Origin: Candidatus Acidiferrales bacterium
Lineage (GTDB): Bacteria > Acidobacteriota > Terriglobia > Acidiferrales > UBA7541
Length of the DNA stretch: 64,000 bases
NCBI GenBank assembly: GCA_025451835.1
Contig: JANWJR010000137.1
Span: forward strand, 1-64,000
Direction: 5' to 3'
Positions 20,384 through 31,786 of the stretch are shown here, piece by piece; the first letter of the stretch is position 1, and every line of letters begins with the position of its first letter. The position numbers and the translations under genes are program-made. Below the pieces are notes generated by a model. It made no database searches. It worked only from the letters and a program-made list of their open reading frames with translations, and was not told the origin of the DNA.

Positions 20384-21568
20384 ATGGAACAACCAGTCAT
20401 TCTAAATGCCGTGCGCACGCCGATCGGCAAGTTCATGGGCGGCCTTTCGCCGCTTCAGGCGCCGGAGCTTGGCGCAAAGGTAGTTGCGGAAGTGGTACGC
20501 CGGGCGGGCATTGACGCAAAGGAAGTGGACGAAATCATCATGGGCAACGTGGTGCAAGCCGGACTCGGACAAAATCCGGCGCGGCAAGCCGGCTTGCGAG
20601 GCGGGCTCGACCCTCGCGTGGCCGCGATGACCATCAACAAGGTTTGCGGCTCGGGGCTGAAAGCCGTTGGACTCGCGGCGCAGGCGGTCTCGCTTGGCGA
20701 ATCGGAAGTCGTGATCGCGGGCGGCATGGAGTCCATGTCGAATACTCCCTATCTTCTGAAGGGCGCGCGAACCGGCTACCGCCAAGGCAACAGCGAAATT
20801 TTCGATTCGATGATTACTGATGGCTTATGGGATGTTTACGAAAACTACCACATGGGCCAGACGGCCGAACTCGTGGCCGACAAGTACAAGATTTCGCGCC
20901 AGGAGCAGGATCAATTCGCGCTCGAAAGCCATCGCAAGGCCGTCCGCGCGATCAAGTCGTGCTTTTTTGGCGAGCAGATCGTGCCGGTTGAAATTCCAGC
21001 GAGGAAGGACGGGCCGGTGATCATCAGCAAGGATGAATCGCCGCGCGAAGACACGTCGCTTGAAGCTCTCGGCAAATTGAAGCCCGCGTTTAAGAAGGAC
21101 GGCACCGTTACGGCAGGCAATGCGCCCGGAACGAATGACGGCGCCGCGGCGTTGGTCGTAACCAGCGAGAAAAATGCCTCGCGCATGGGTAAGGCGCCGA
21201 TGGCGCGAATCGTCGCGCAGGCCGTGAGCGGCGTCGAGCCGAAATGGGTAATGATGGCGCCAGTAGAAGCCGTCGAAAAGCTGCTGAAAAAGACGGGATG
21301 GGACCGCGACAAGGATGTTGACCTCTACGAATTGAACGAGGCATTCGCCGTTGCGGCGATTGCCGTCACGCGCGAACTGAAGCTCAACCCCGAAAAAGTG
21401 AACGTGAATGGCGGAGCCGTCGCGCTGGGCCATCCGATCGGCGCATCTGGGGCGCGCGTGCTCATCACGCTTCTTTTTGAAATGCAGCGCCGCAATTTGA
21501 AGCGTGGCATCGCCGCGCTCTGCCTCGGCGGAGGAAACGCGGTCGGTTTAGCCATCGAACGTTACTAG
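20384..21568 (+). CDS. Acetyl-CoA C-acyltransferase (thiolase)
   Basis: 394 aa; [46 protein letters not shown] and [14 protein letters not shown]. Confidence 0.96.
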   Translation: MEQPVILNAVRTPIGKFMGGLSPLQAPELGAKVVAEVVRRAGIDAKEVDEIIMGNVVQAGLGQNPARQAGLRGGLDPRVAAMTINKVCGSGLKAVGLAAQAVSLGESEVVIAGGMESMSNTPYLLKGARTGYRQGNSEIFDSMITDGLWDVYENYHMGQTAELVADKYKISRQEQDQFALESHRKAVRAIKSCFFGEQIVPVEIPARKDGPVIISKDESPREDTSLEALGKLKPAFKKDGTVTAGNAPGTNDGAAALVVTSEKNASRMGKAPMARIVAQAVSGVEPKWVMMAPVEAVEKLLKKTGWDRDKDVDLYELNEAFAVAAIAVTRELKLNPEKVNVNGGAVALGHPIGASGARVLITLLFEMQRRNLKRGIAALCLGGGNAVGLAIERY

Positions 21569-21703
21569 CGGGCGTCGACCGCCAGCACAAATTGCGAAGA
21601 GAGATCTCTTATTTCGCCGCCGGCGTTGAAGCGGATTTTTCAACGGCCTGCTGAATCGTTACTAGCTTCCCAATTTCCATCATCTGAGTTACTCTCCGCT
21701 TTC

Positions 21704-22366
21704 ATGTTCTGCCCAAATTGCAGAGTCGAATATCGTCCCGGATTCAGCGAGTGCTCCGATTGCCAGGTCGCGCTCGTCGAAACTCTTCCGAACAACGGCG
21801 AGGCGCAGGGTCGCGAGGGGAATTCCGCCGATCTGGAGGGTGCCGAAAGGCTTTGGAGTGGCGCTGACCCGCGGGTGCATGCGGCCATCCGCTCCGCGCT
21901 TGACGGCGCGGAAATCCCGTACGAGGCAGAAGCGCCCGGCTCGGCGCTGTTTGGAACTCAGACTTGGGCGTCTTTCGAAATTTGGATTCGAAAGATGGAC
22001 CACGACGCCGCACAGAGGGCCTTGACGGGCATTTTCGGCGACGATACTGGTGAATCCGCGTCCCGCGACGTCTTGCAGCACTCCGATCATCACCTTAATG
22101 CGGCTCTATCGGACGACGAAATGGGCGATGACGAACAAGCCGACGGCATTGTCGAAGATTTCGATCCCGAGGATGCAACCGCCGAAGTCTGGTCCGGTGA
22201 AGACAAGCACGTGGCGCAGATATTGAAGGATTGCCTGCGCGAAAATGGCATCGGATGCGTGATCCGCGAAAACGACAATGGGTCATCCATCAGTGTTCTT
22301 CCATCGTCGGAGACGCGTGCTCGCGAAATCATTCGCGAAGTTGTCGAAAACGCGCCGTCGGAATAA
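21704..22366 (+). CDS. Zinc-ribbon / DUF2007-like signal-transducing protein
   Basis: In-frame ATG at 21704: MFCPNCRVEYRPGFSECSDCQVALVETLP, then two repeated segments (WSGADPRVHAAIRSALDGAEIPYEAE; WSGEDKHVAQILKDCLRENGIGCVIRE). Confidence 0.65.
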   Translation: MFCPNCRVEYRPGFSECSDCQVALVETLPNNGEAQGREGNSADLEGAERLWSGADPRVHAAIRSALDGAEIPYEAEAPGSALFGTQTWASFEIWIRKMDHDAAQRALTGIFGDDTGESASRDVLQHSDHHLNAALSDDEMGDDEQADGIVEDFDPEDATAEVWSGEDKHVAQILKDCLRENGIGCVIRENDNGSSISVLPSSETRAREIIREVVENAPSE

Positions 22367-22426
22367 GGGAGCGCCAAGGCACGTTCAATTTTAGGTCCGA
22401 AGACCGGGGCTCCAATCGGTGACGGC

Positions 22427-23284
22427 ATGGAAGAACACACGATCAAGACGGTAGGCGTGCTGGGCGCGGGGACGATGGGCAACGGCATCGCGCACCTGTT
22501 TGCGCGCTCGGGCTACAACGTGATCTTGCGCGATGTCGAGAAGCGTTTTCTCGATCGAGGGCTCGACACGATCGGGGAAAATCTCGATCGCGAAGTAAAA
22601 AAAGGAAAGATCGCGGAGGCCGAGAAGCCTGCGGTGCTTGCGCGTATTCAGCCCTCCACGGACGTGGCCGCACTCGCGACGGCCGATTTCGCCGTCGAAG
22701 CGGTGCCGGAACAGCTCGATTTGAAATTGCGGGTGCTGAAGGACGTGGACGCCGTGCTCCGCCCGGGCGTGATTCTCGCGAGCAATACATCTTCGATTTC
22801 CATCACGCAGCTCGCCGCGCAAACCAGTCGCCCGGAAGATTTCATCGGCATGCACTTCATGAATCCCGTGCCGGTGATGCAACTCGTGGAAGTGATTCGA
22901 GGTCTGGCGACCAGCGACGCGACGTTCCAGGCGACGATGTCGCTCTGCGAAAAGCTCGACAAGAAGCCTGTGGCCGTGAACGACGCGCCGGGATTCGTCT
23001 CAAATCGCGTATTGATGCCCCTGATCAACGAAGCGGCGTTCGCGGTGATGGAAGGCGTGGCCACGCCCGAAGCCGTTGACGCCGTAATGAAAATGGGCAT
23101 GAACCATCCAATGGGCCCGCTCGAACTCGCGGATTTCATCGGATTGGACATCTGCGTAAATATTCTCGAAGTGCTGCAGAAGGGTTTCGGCGACCCGAAA
23201 TATCGCGCTTGCCCGCTGCTCAGGAAATATGTCGCCGCCGGCTGGCTCGGCCGCAAGTCCGGCCGCGGCTTTTATAAGTATTAG
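22427..23284 (+). CDS. 3-hydroxybutyryl-CoA (3-hydroxyacyl-CoA) dehydrogenase
   Basis: 285 aa; VGVLGAGTMGNGIAHLFARSGYNVILRD, ASNTSSISITQLA, HFMNPVPVMQLVEVIRG, GFVSNRVLMPLINEA. Confidence 0.95.
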   Translation: MEEHTIKTVGVLGAGTMGNGIAHLFARSGYNVILRDVEKRFLDRGLDTIGENLDREVKKGKIAEAEKPAVLARIQPSTDVAALATADFAVEAVPEQLDLKLRVLKDVDAVLRPGVILASNTSSISITQLAAQTSRPEDFIGMHFMNPVPVMQLVEVIRGLATSDATFQATMSLCEKLDKKPVAVNDAPGFVSNRVLMPLINEAAFAVMEGVATPEAVDAVMKMGMNHPMGPLELADFIGLDICVNILEVLQKGFGDPKYRACPLLRKYVAAGWLGRKSGRGFYKY

Positions 23285-23345
23285 TAGTGAGTGGAGTGCA
23301 GGCCGACAAGTCGATACCCGGGGCTCAAATAGTCTTTGCTTTTTG

Positions 23346-23360
23346 TTCGCCTTATGCTAG
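23346..23360 (+). promoter_or_regulatory. Candidate SOS/LexA-like operator overlapping the recA promoter
   Basis: TTCGCCTTATGCTAG (contains -10-like TATGCT); matches TTCGCCTTACACTAG upstream of lexA. Confidence 0.45.
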
Positions 23361-23462
23361 ACTGCCACTCCAGAATTGAGCGGGATAGCACGGGACACTC
23401 TTTGGTACACTCTAGCCGCCTGCATCCCGCAGGATACAAAACGAACGCCCTCTCGAGGTGCT

Positions 23463-24569
<1,107 letters not shown>

Positions 24570-24831
24570 GTCAGCGGAGTTCGATCCGAAGAATCGCACC
24601 TAAACAGCGCGCGGGAAGCGTATGTAGCCCCGTGCTTCAAACCAAGCCACGTCATTTTCCCGCAATCGCAGAAAACGCCCTGTCCGACGGTACAGGATGT
24701 CCTATCTGTACTGTTTGCCCCTGCTTAACAGAAACTTAGCCCTCATTTACCATTGCGCCGCACCGTATCAGTTTCTTACACTCATGACCTGGAGCATGTA
24801 TAAGGAAAACAATCTTTTGCGGCCAACGATT

Positions 24832-25923
24832 ATGCTAAGAAAGCCAGCCATACGAGAAGTTATAGCCCTATTTTGTCTTTTATTTGCGGGTGCCATTGGG
24901 ATTGCCTCAGGCGCCCGGCCTCCGAGACGCAGTCATCGCCGGCACGCGCGCGGCGTGCCAAGTTACTCCGACCCAACGCAGTACGATCAAACTCAATTCG
25001 ACGACCCAGTGGTCCGACAGATCGCCGTGAATGCATTGGGGCACGCGAATGGCTCCGTCGTGGCGGTTGATCCGGAAACCGGTCGGATCCTGACGATCGT
25101 TAATCAGAAGATGGCATTTTCGGCGGGTTTCGAACCGTGCTCGACTATCAAGCCGGTGATCGCGCTGGCGGGACTCAAAGAAGGTGTCATCACGCGCGAT
25201 TCCATGATTAAAGTGGGACGCCGCCGCTACGTGGATCTCACCGAGGCAATGGCGCACTCGAACAATGAATTCTTCGCGCAGGTCGGTGCACGGCTTGGTT
25301 TCGCGCGAGTTGAGGAGTACGCCAGGCTTCTGGGCCTGGGCAGTCGTGTCGGGTACAACATTCCCGAAGAGCAGCCGGGGGCGCTCCCGCTTGCACCTCC
25401 CCTTTTCGGCGGCATTGGGCGTATGTCGAGTTTTGGATCGGGCATTCGCATCACGCCGTTTCAGCTCGCGTCGCTTGCTTCGACTCTCGCAAACGGGGGC
25501 ACGGAATATTATTTGCAATACCCGCGCACGGTGGCGGAACGTGAAAATTTCACTCCGCGCGTGAGGCAGCAGCTTAACATCGCTCCGCTGCTGCCCGACC
25601 TTCGAGAGGGAATGCTAGCCGCGGTTCTCTACGGGACTGCGAAGCAAAGCTATGATCCCGATGGCGAGCAGACGCTGGGAAAAACGGGCACATGCAACGA
25701 CGAATCGCTTGGCGGGCGTCTCGGCTGGTTCGTATCGTACGCGGACGAAGCTCATCCCCGCATTGTGGTGGTCGTCCTGATTCGCGGCGGAAGTCGTTAC
25801 GTCAGCGGTCCTCACGCTTCCGAAATTGCAGGCCGAATGTATCGCGAGCTCAGCGTCCGGAATTATTTTGTCGAAGAACCCCGGAATTCGCGGTACGCCG
25901 CTTCCGCAGGCGCCTCCCAATAG
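24832..25923 (+). CDS. Penicillin-binding protein-type transpeptidase domain protein
   Basis: ORF 24697-25923, probable ATG at 24832 (MLRKPAIREVIALFCLLFAGAIG). Active-site motifs STIK, SNN and KTGT. Confidence 0.8.
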   Translation: MLRKPAIREVIALFCLLFAGAIGIASGARPPRRSHRRHARGVPSYSDPTQYDQTQFDDPVVRQIAVNALGHANGSVVAVDPETGRILTIVNQKMAFSAGFEPCSTIKPVIALAGLKEGVITRDSMIKVGRRRYVDLTEAMAHSNNEFFAQVGARLGFARVEEYARLLGLGSRVGYNIPEEQPGALPLAPPLFGGIGRMSSFGSGIRITPFQLASLASTLANGGTEYYLQYPRTVAERENFTPRVRQQLNIAPLLPDLREGMLAAVLYGTAKQSYDPDGEQTLGKTGTCNDESLGGRLGWFVSYADEAHPRIVVVVLIRGGSRYVSGPHASEIAGRMYRELSVRNYFVEEPRNSRYAASAGASQ

Positions 25924-26058
25924 ATTCCGCCATACGATCGCGCCGACCCGAGGTTTTGTCGACCGGCGAGACGTTCGCGCGATGACTTGCTCTTTCGCGG
26001 CCTTGCTTCGGTGGGCTATTCTGCGGAAGCCTCAAAAGAGAGCCGGGGCGGCCGGATA

Positions 26059-27354
26059 ATGAAAACTCCTCTCAGGATTGCTTTTTGGGTTGCGTTCTTA
26101 ACCGCGGCCGCCGCCTGCGTCGGAGCTTCCTACTCCGCACGCCGCTCCGCCGAGGGGCAGATATTCGTGCAAGCCTCGAACGCGCGCCAGGACGCGCGGA
26201 AAATTCAAGATCAGCTTGTCCTATTTACTCAAAGAATTGTCCCTGCAAGGCTTCCTTTTCAGTCGCTGCTGCAAAGCTTTGGGATCAGTGCCGGCACGGC
26301 CGCGCGCTTGTCCGCTGCGGCGCAGCCCGTATTTGATTTACGTCATCTTCGCGCCGGGAACCGCCTTTCGGTCGGGCGATCGGTCCTCGGGGACCTGCGA
26401 GCGGTAAAGTACCAAATCGATGTGGATCGCGTTCTTTTCATCACGCCGAGCGGCAGTGACTTCCATTCCGAGATTCAAACCATTCCATCGCAAATGCAAA
26501 CGGTGAGCGTGGGCGGCAAGATTCACGGCTCGCTCTTTGAAGGCGTGGTCGATGCGGGAGAAAAACCGGAACTAGCGATCCGGCTAGCGGAGATTTTTGG
26601 TTGGGATTTGGATTTTTACACCGATCCGCGACCCGGCGATACGTTCCGCGTCGTCGTCGAAAAGAAAATGCTCGCGAATGGCTCGATGGCATCATACGGG
26701 CGCATCCTCGCCGCCCAGTATGACAACAATGGACGCGCGTATCGCGCCGTCCTGTTTCACGATCCGTCCGGCAATCCGGCGTATTACACGCTCGATGGGA
26801 AATCGATGAAGAAGGCGTTTCTCCACTCGCCCCTTAAGTTCGCCGCGGTGATCACTTCGCATTTCAGCGAGCATCGCTTCCATCCGATTCTCAAGGAATA
26901 CCGTCCGCACCTCGGGATCGATTACGCTGCTCCAACCGGAACGCCGGTGCAAACGATCGGGGATGGCCGCGTGACGTTCGCGGGACGAAAAGGCGGTGCG
27001 GGGAATCTGGTCGAAATCCAGCACACCAACGGTTACACCACCTATTACATGCACCTCTCACGGATCCTCGTGCACAGCGGCGAGCGAGTGCAACAAGGGC
27101 AGCAAATCGGGCTCGTCGGCATGACGGGACTCGCCACCGGCCCACATCTCGATTTCCGGATTCAGCGGCGCGGAGAATTCCTGAATTTCGAGCGGCTGCC
27201 TCTGCCGCCGTCCCAACCTGTGGCGAAGCGCGATTGGGATGAATTTGCAGCGGCCCGCGACCACGCGCTCGCGTTCATGCCGCAATTGGCTGCGCCACGG
27301 GGCGCAACACTCGCAAAAAACGCCGCCCCCACCGCTGCACGGGCCCTCCCTTAG
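26059..27354 (+). CDS. M23-family peptidoglycan endopeptidase (LytM/NlpD-like)
   Basis: ORF 25987-27354, probable ATG at 26059. HLGIDYAAPTGTPVQTIGDGRVTFAGRKGGAGNLVEIQHTNGYTTYYMHLSRI and GMTGLATGPHLDFRI. Confidence 0.92.
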   Translation: MKTPLRIAFWVAFLTAAAACVGASYSARRSAEGQIFVQASNARQDARKIQDQLVLFTQRIVPARLPFQSLLQSFGISAGTAARLSAAAQPVFDLRHLRAGNRLSVGRSVLGDLRAVKYQIDVDRVLFITPSGSDFHSEIQTIPSQMQTVSVGGKIHGSLFEGVVDAGEKPELAIRLAEIFGWDLDFYTDPRPGDTFRVVVEKKMLANGSMASYGRILAAQYDNNGRAYRAVLFHDPSGNPAYYTLDGKSMKKAFLHSPLKFAAVITSHFSEHRFHPILKEYRPHLGIDYAAPTGTPVQTIGDGRVTFAGRKGGAGNLVEIQHTNGYTTYYMHLSRILVHSGERVQQGQQIGLVGMTGLATGPHLDFRIQRRGEFLNFERLPLPPSQPVAKRDWDEFAAARDHALAFMPQLAAPRGATLAKNAAPTAARALP

Positions 27355-27396
27355 CAGCAAATGCGCCGAGAGCTAATTTCGTGTCCTACTGAACCT

Positions 27397-30300
27397 TTAA
27401 TTCACTGCGTGCACAGAATGTGGCGGAATTAACACGAACATGCAACCCGTAAGTTCGGGCTCGCAATCGAGAACTCCCCGGCGAACAATTTGAGCCGGGC
27501 CGGCGTCAGGAAAGGACACTTTGTATTTTGCGACTGCGAGAGCTTTCCCGGCATCCCGGAGTTCATTCGATCCACTGATAAATTTCGAATCAACAACCTT
27601 AGAACCCGACCCGAACAACACAAAAAATTCAGCGCTGGCGTGCTTCGCGGTGAGCCGGCCTAACTTTATTGTTCGAAGATCTTGTAGGGCGACCGGATTG
27701 GAGCCTTCCCCGCGCATGTACTTGCCCTGAGGTCGTATCGCATCCAAACGTTCCTGGGTTTCCTTCGGAGCTTTGCCCGCCGAAAGGGCCTGTGAATAGG
27801 CAACGGCGGCCTCGTGTTTTTTGCCTCGTTTGTCATAGACCTGCCCAAGATGGTCTGCCGTTAATGGGTCAAAGGTCAGAAGCCATGCTGCATTCAGGTA
27901 TTTTTCCGCAAGGTCATAGTCTCCCAATCGGAAATGAACCCAGCCGAGGGTATCCCAATAAGCTCCCAATTGGGACATTCGTTCGAGGTCCTGGAGAGAG
28001 AGTTTATCGAGCGAGATTTTGTTTGTTGCTTCTTCAGTTTCCTTAACAGCGCTTTCTCCATAACGAAGCGCATCATCCATGTCGAGGCTGCTGTCGGCCA
28101 GGAAGTATGCCGCGTCATTTAATGTGAGAGCTGAGGGATCGATTTCAGCGGCTCTTTTTAGGGTAGCCACTGCTTTTTCCTTATCCGCCGTGTGACTGTA
28201 GGTTTCGCCGAGCTGCAGAAGCAGGCCAGCGTTGTCCGGCTTGCGCTTGAGGGCTGACTCCAATTCGGTTGCTGCCTCGGAATATTCTTTCTGCTCGATG
28301 AGGATCGCCGCGATGTTATGCGGCGCATCGCTATCCTGAGGGTCTGCTTTCTCCAGCTCTCTCCATGTTTCAAGAGCATCCTGTTCGCGGTGGAGATATT
28401 GCAGAGTTGCAGCCAGGTATTTATAGGTGTACGGCTTGCCGGGATCGAGGACGATACCCTTCTTCATTTCCTCGATGCCCTGATCCACGTCGCCCATCGT
28501 CATATGTGCGCTCCCGAGCGAAAACCAGCCGAGCCCAAACTTCGGATCTTTGTTCACCGATTGCTGGAAATCGTCCAACGCGGCTGGCATGTTACGTTGT
28601 TGCCACGCCTCGCGTCCTTGTTCGTAAAAGGACTGAGCTTCTGGGTTTGCGGACACTTGTGATGACGCCGAAGCACCGCCGTAAAGCTGTGTGAAGGTGT
28701 CCTCGTCATCGGAAATCGCTTTCTGGAACTTGCGGTATGCCTCGATGTTTCCGGCTGCGACTTCGCGCGATTTGATCGCCAGCGTCCGTTCGGCATGCAG
28801 TACCCCATTCGAAAAGGAATAAGTGGCTTTGTAATCCGCGAATTTTTCGTGCAGGTCGATCGCGGGAGGCAAATGCGGATCTGCACCGGCGGGCAGCTTC
28901 ACGATGGCTTCATACGATAGTTGCGAGGGCGAGCCGAGCTTGATGGGTTTTGAGTTCTTGTCTGTGTCGTTGGGAATCGCCGGTAGAAAAATCGGCGGCA
29001 ATGGCGGCGTGATTTGTTTGTTCGACCAGTCGGAGTATTCTTTTCGCTTGTATGAATATTCGATGTGAAAAGGCGCGTCTGTCGCATCAGGGGAAGTCAA
29101 CGTAACGTCGCTAACAGTCCCTCCAAATCCGAGATTTGACGAAATCCGTTGCATCACGTCCTTCCATTGAGGCTCCGCTGCCTGCCGGAAAACGGTTCGA
29201 TACACAATCTCGTCGTCGCCTCGAAGGCTCATCAACATCTTGCTTGTTAGCGTTCCCGTGTCGTCTAGTGTGGCGTCGGCGTGAAACGTTGTGACAGGCT
29301 TGAACGGCGGATCCGCAGGCGTTTGGACGAAGCGGGCCGGAGAGTCATCGGGAATCACCAGCGCTTTCTTGTCGCGCAAACTTGGAACCAGATAGCCAAA
29401 AGGAGCCACCTCGGCCGTAGTGTCCAAGAAAACAAAGTCTTTGCCATGTGGCAGCGCTGTGATTACGTGATCGAATTGTCCGGGAGAAGGAACATCCGGA
29501 TCGATGTCATTTCCCGAACTGATAAGCGCCGGGTAGGCTCTCAGGCCCGCTGCCGCAAACAAGGCGACGACAAGCGTATGTTTGTCCTTGCAGTCACCGT
29601 AATCATTGCTCAATACCTCGGCGGCGGGATGGGGTTGGTAACGCCCGATTCCCAAGGAAATCCCAATATACCGAAATCTTGTGGAAACGAATTTATAAAT
29701 GGCCGCGGCTTTTTCAGAGTCGCTTTTTGCACCGGCCGTAAGCTCTTTGGCTTTAGCCTGCACTTCGAGCGTCGGTACGGCTTGCGGCGCAGCGAGGCTG
29801 TGGAACCATTGTCCAACTTCATTCCAGCTTTGGAACGTGGTTACCTGTATGGACGGATGCTTGGTCTCGTCCTGCGGGCCGGAGTTTTTGTCTTCGAGGT
29901 TGGCAGTCTTCCAGGTGTACAACCGGTATGCAGTCTTTTTTTCAATAGTTGGCTGTACGCTCGAGCTTTTTACGTTGACGTATCGTGCGTCCGGCACGCT
30001 GATCTGCAACTCCTCCTGCAGGACGATACCGCTTCGGAGGAAATTGTAAGAGAACCAAAATTGGCCGGGATCGAGCGGCTTTGTTATTTGCGCGTGGTAC
30101 GAATATTCAAGCGTGTCTCCGATCTCAAGGCCTTTTACGGCAACCTGCTCCTCCTTTAAGTCGCTATAGAATGGTGCTTGGCGCGTGATGTCGGCTGGCA
30201 TATCCAGGAAGTTTTCGGGAGGCGTCTGCACCACCTTATCGCCGGGCTTGATGACGCGCACGTATCGGATCTCCATCGTGGAAGTTGCCCCAGCGTATGA

Positions 30301-30552
30301 AAAATTCAGAACCCCGAACGCTTGCAACGCCGACTGCGCTTGAATACGCACTCGCGCCGAGACGTCCACGGTGTAGGTTCCATCGTTTTCAAAAGCGAGG
30401 TTGCTCCTGATCGAGTCAAAGACGAATGGCTCTTTCGAGTAATCGGGTGCCTTCGCGTTTGCCTCGGAGATCGTCTGCGCGGAAACGGGGCCAGACGCCG
30501 CAGAACAAGCCAGCAGCCACAGGATGATGATCCCATTTATCTTTTTTCCCAA
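27397..30552 (-). CDS. DUF3857 / transglutaminase-like / TPR protein (copy 1)
   Basis: 1051 aa, signal peptide, DUF3857-like N-terminus, transglutaminase-like core (YGDCKDKHTLVVALFAAAGLRAYPALIS) and TPR repeats. Confidence 0.88.
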   Translation of the reverse strand: MGKKINGIIILWLLACSAASGPVSAQTISEANAKAPDYSKEPFVFDSIRSNLAFENDGTYTVDVSARVRIQAQSALQAFGVLNFSYAGATSTMEIRYVRVIKPGDKVVQTPPENFLDMPADITRQAPFYSDLKEEQVAVKGLEIGDTLEYSYHAQITKPLDPGQFWFSYNFLRSGIVLQEELQISVPDARYVNVKSSSVQPTIEKKTAYRLYTWKTANLEDKNSGPQDETKHPSIQVTTFQSWNEVGQWFHSLAAPQAVPTLEVQAKAKELTAGAKSDSEKAAAIYKFVSTRFRYIGISLGIGRYQPHPAAEVLSNDYGDCKDKHTLVVALFAAAGLRAYPALISSGNDIDPDVPSPGQFDHVITALPHGKDFVFLDTTAEVAPFGYLVPSLRDKKALVIPDDSPARFVQTPADPPFKPVTTFHADATLDDTGTLTSKMLMSLRGDDEIVYRTVFRQAAEPQWKDVMQRISSNLGFGGTVSDVTLTSPDATDAPFHIEYSYKRKEYSDWSNKQITPPLPPIFLPAIPNDTDKNSKPIKLGSPSQLSYEAIVKLPAGADPHLPPAIDLHEKFADYKATYSFSNGVLHAERTLAIKSREVAAGNIEAYRKFQKAISDDEDTFTQLYGGASASSQVSANPEAQSFYEQGREAWQQRNMPAALDDFQQSVNKDPKFGLGWFSLGSAHMTMGDVDQGIEEMKKGIVLDPGKPYTYKYLAATLQYLHREQDALETWRELEKADPQDSDAPHNIAAILIEQKEYSEAATELESALKRKPDNAGLLLQLGETYSHTADKEKAVATLKRAAEIDPSALTLNDAAYFLADSSLDMDDALRYGESAVKETEEATNKISLDKLSLQDLERMSQLGAYWDTLGWVHFRLGDYDLAEKYLNAAWLLTFDPLTADHLGQVYDKRGKKHEAAVAYSQALSAGKAPKETQERLDAIRPQGKYMRGEGSNPVALQDLRTIKLGRLTAKHASAEFFVLFGSGSKVVDSKFISGSNELRDAGKALAVAKYKVSFPDAGPAQIVRRGVLDCEPELTGCMFVLIPPHSVHAVN

Positions 30553-30728
30553 CGGCTCTCCATGATCTATAGGAAGGTACGTAATCAGATCGGCATTTTA
30601 GCCAAAAGAGTACTGAGTTTATATACGTGGCCGATTATTCGGAGCGAAAACGATACCGGCAGATCTTTCGGCGGGGTTTGGTTCTTGTTGACGGATCCCA
30701 GCGGCGGATGCACTCAACGACTTTGCCG

Positions 30729-31763
30729 TTACGCGCGGACTTCCCAGGTGTCGCCAGCGTGCAATAATTTGCCGAGGTCACCCTTGCCGCGTCTCTCTTG
30801 CACTTCGCGAATTTGAGCGGCGATCAGGGTTTCGTAGCACGGCGCTTCGATCGCTCGAAAGACGCCGATCGGGGTCGGGAATCCAGGCAGGGTATGCATG
30901 CGCGAGAGTGCGAAGGCGTAGGACGCATTCGGATTTTTCTCGTCGTGTACGAGCAAATCCTTTTCGCTAATGCCATTGCCGAGCGCGACAACTTCGAGTT
31001 CGAGGCCGTTCATCCGTATGCCTTTGTCGCGATTCTTGCCGAAGATGAGCGCCTTGCCGTGTTCGAGCTGGACGATATGTTCGCTGCGGGCATCGCGTTC
31101 GGTCAGGCCAGCCCACGCACCGTCGTTGAAGATATTGCAGTTTTGCAAAATCTCGGTGTAGGCGGAGCCCTTATGCGCCGCCACTTTCTTCAAGGTTTCT
31201 TTCAAGTGCTGCTGGAAGACGTCAACCGAGCGGGCGATGAATGTGGCCTCGGCTCCCAGCGCGAGCGAAAGGGGATTGAACGGGCGGTCGAGCGAACCGT
31301 AGGGAGTTGATTTCGCTTTCTTCCCAACTTCGGACGTGGGCGAATACTGGCCTTTGGTCAGGCCGTAGATGCGATTATTGAACATCAGCACCTTCAGCCC
31401 GACGTTGCGGCGCAGCATGTGAATCGTGTGGTTTCCGCCGATCGAAAGCGAATCGCCGTCGCCGGTAATCACCCACACGTCAAGGTCAGGCTGAACGAGC
31501 TTCACGCCGGTGGCGATGGCAGGCGCGCGGCCGTGAATCGTGTGAAATCCAAAAGTGTTCATGTAATACGGAAAGCGGCTCGAGCACCCGATTCCGGAGA
31601 TCACCGCGAATTTTTCGCGCGCAATGCCCAGCTCTGCAAACACGGATTGCACCGCGGAGAGGATTGCGTAATCTCCGCAACCAGGGCACCAGCGAATTTC
31701 CTGATCGGTTTGAAAGTCCTTTTTCGTGTAAACCGGCAAAGTATCGGTTGCCATGTCTCTCAC
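30729..31763 (-). CDS. korB: 2-oxoacid:ferredoxin oxidoreductase, beta subunit
   Basis: 344 aa; DQEIRWCPGCGDYAIL, GIGCSSRFPYYMNTFGFHTIHGRAPAIATGVK and GDGDSLSIGGNHTIH (TPP site). Confidence 0.95.
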   Translation of the reverse strand: MRDMATDTLPVYTKKDFQTDQEIRWCPGCGDYAILSAVQSVFAELGIAREKFAVISGIGCSSRFPYYMNTFGFHTIHGRAPAIATGVKLVQPDLDVWVITGDGDSLSIGGNHTIHMLRRNVGLKVLMFNNRIYGLTKGQYSPTSEVGKKAKSTPYGSLDRPFNPLSLALGAEATFIARSVDVFQQHLKETLKKVAAHKGSAYTEILQNCNIFNDGAWAGLTERDARSEHIVQLEHGKALIFGKNRDKGIRMNGLELEVVALGNGISEKDLLVHDEKNPNASYAFALSRMHTLPGFPTPIGVFRAIEAPCYETLIAAQIREVQERRGKGDLGKLLHAGDTWEVRA

Positions 31764-31786
31764 CTTTGGGCAGAAACCCGCATCGA

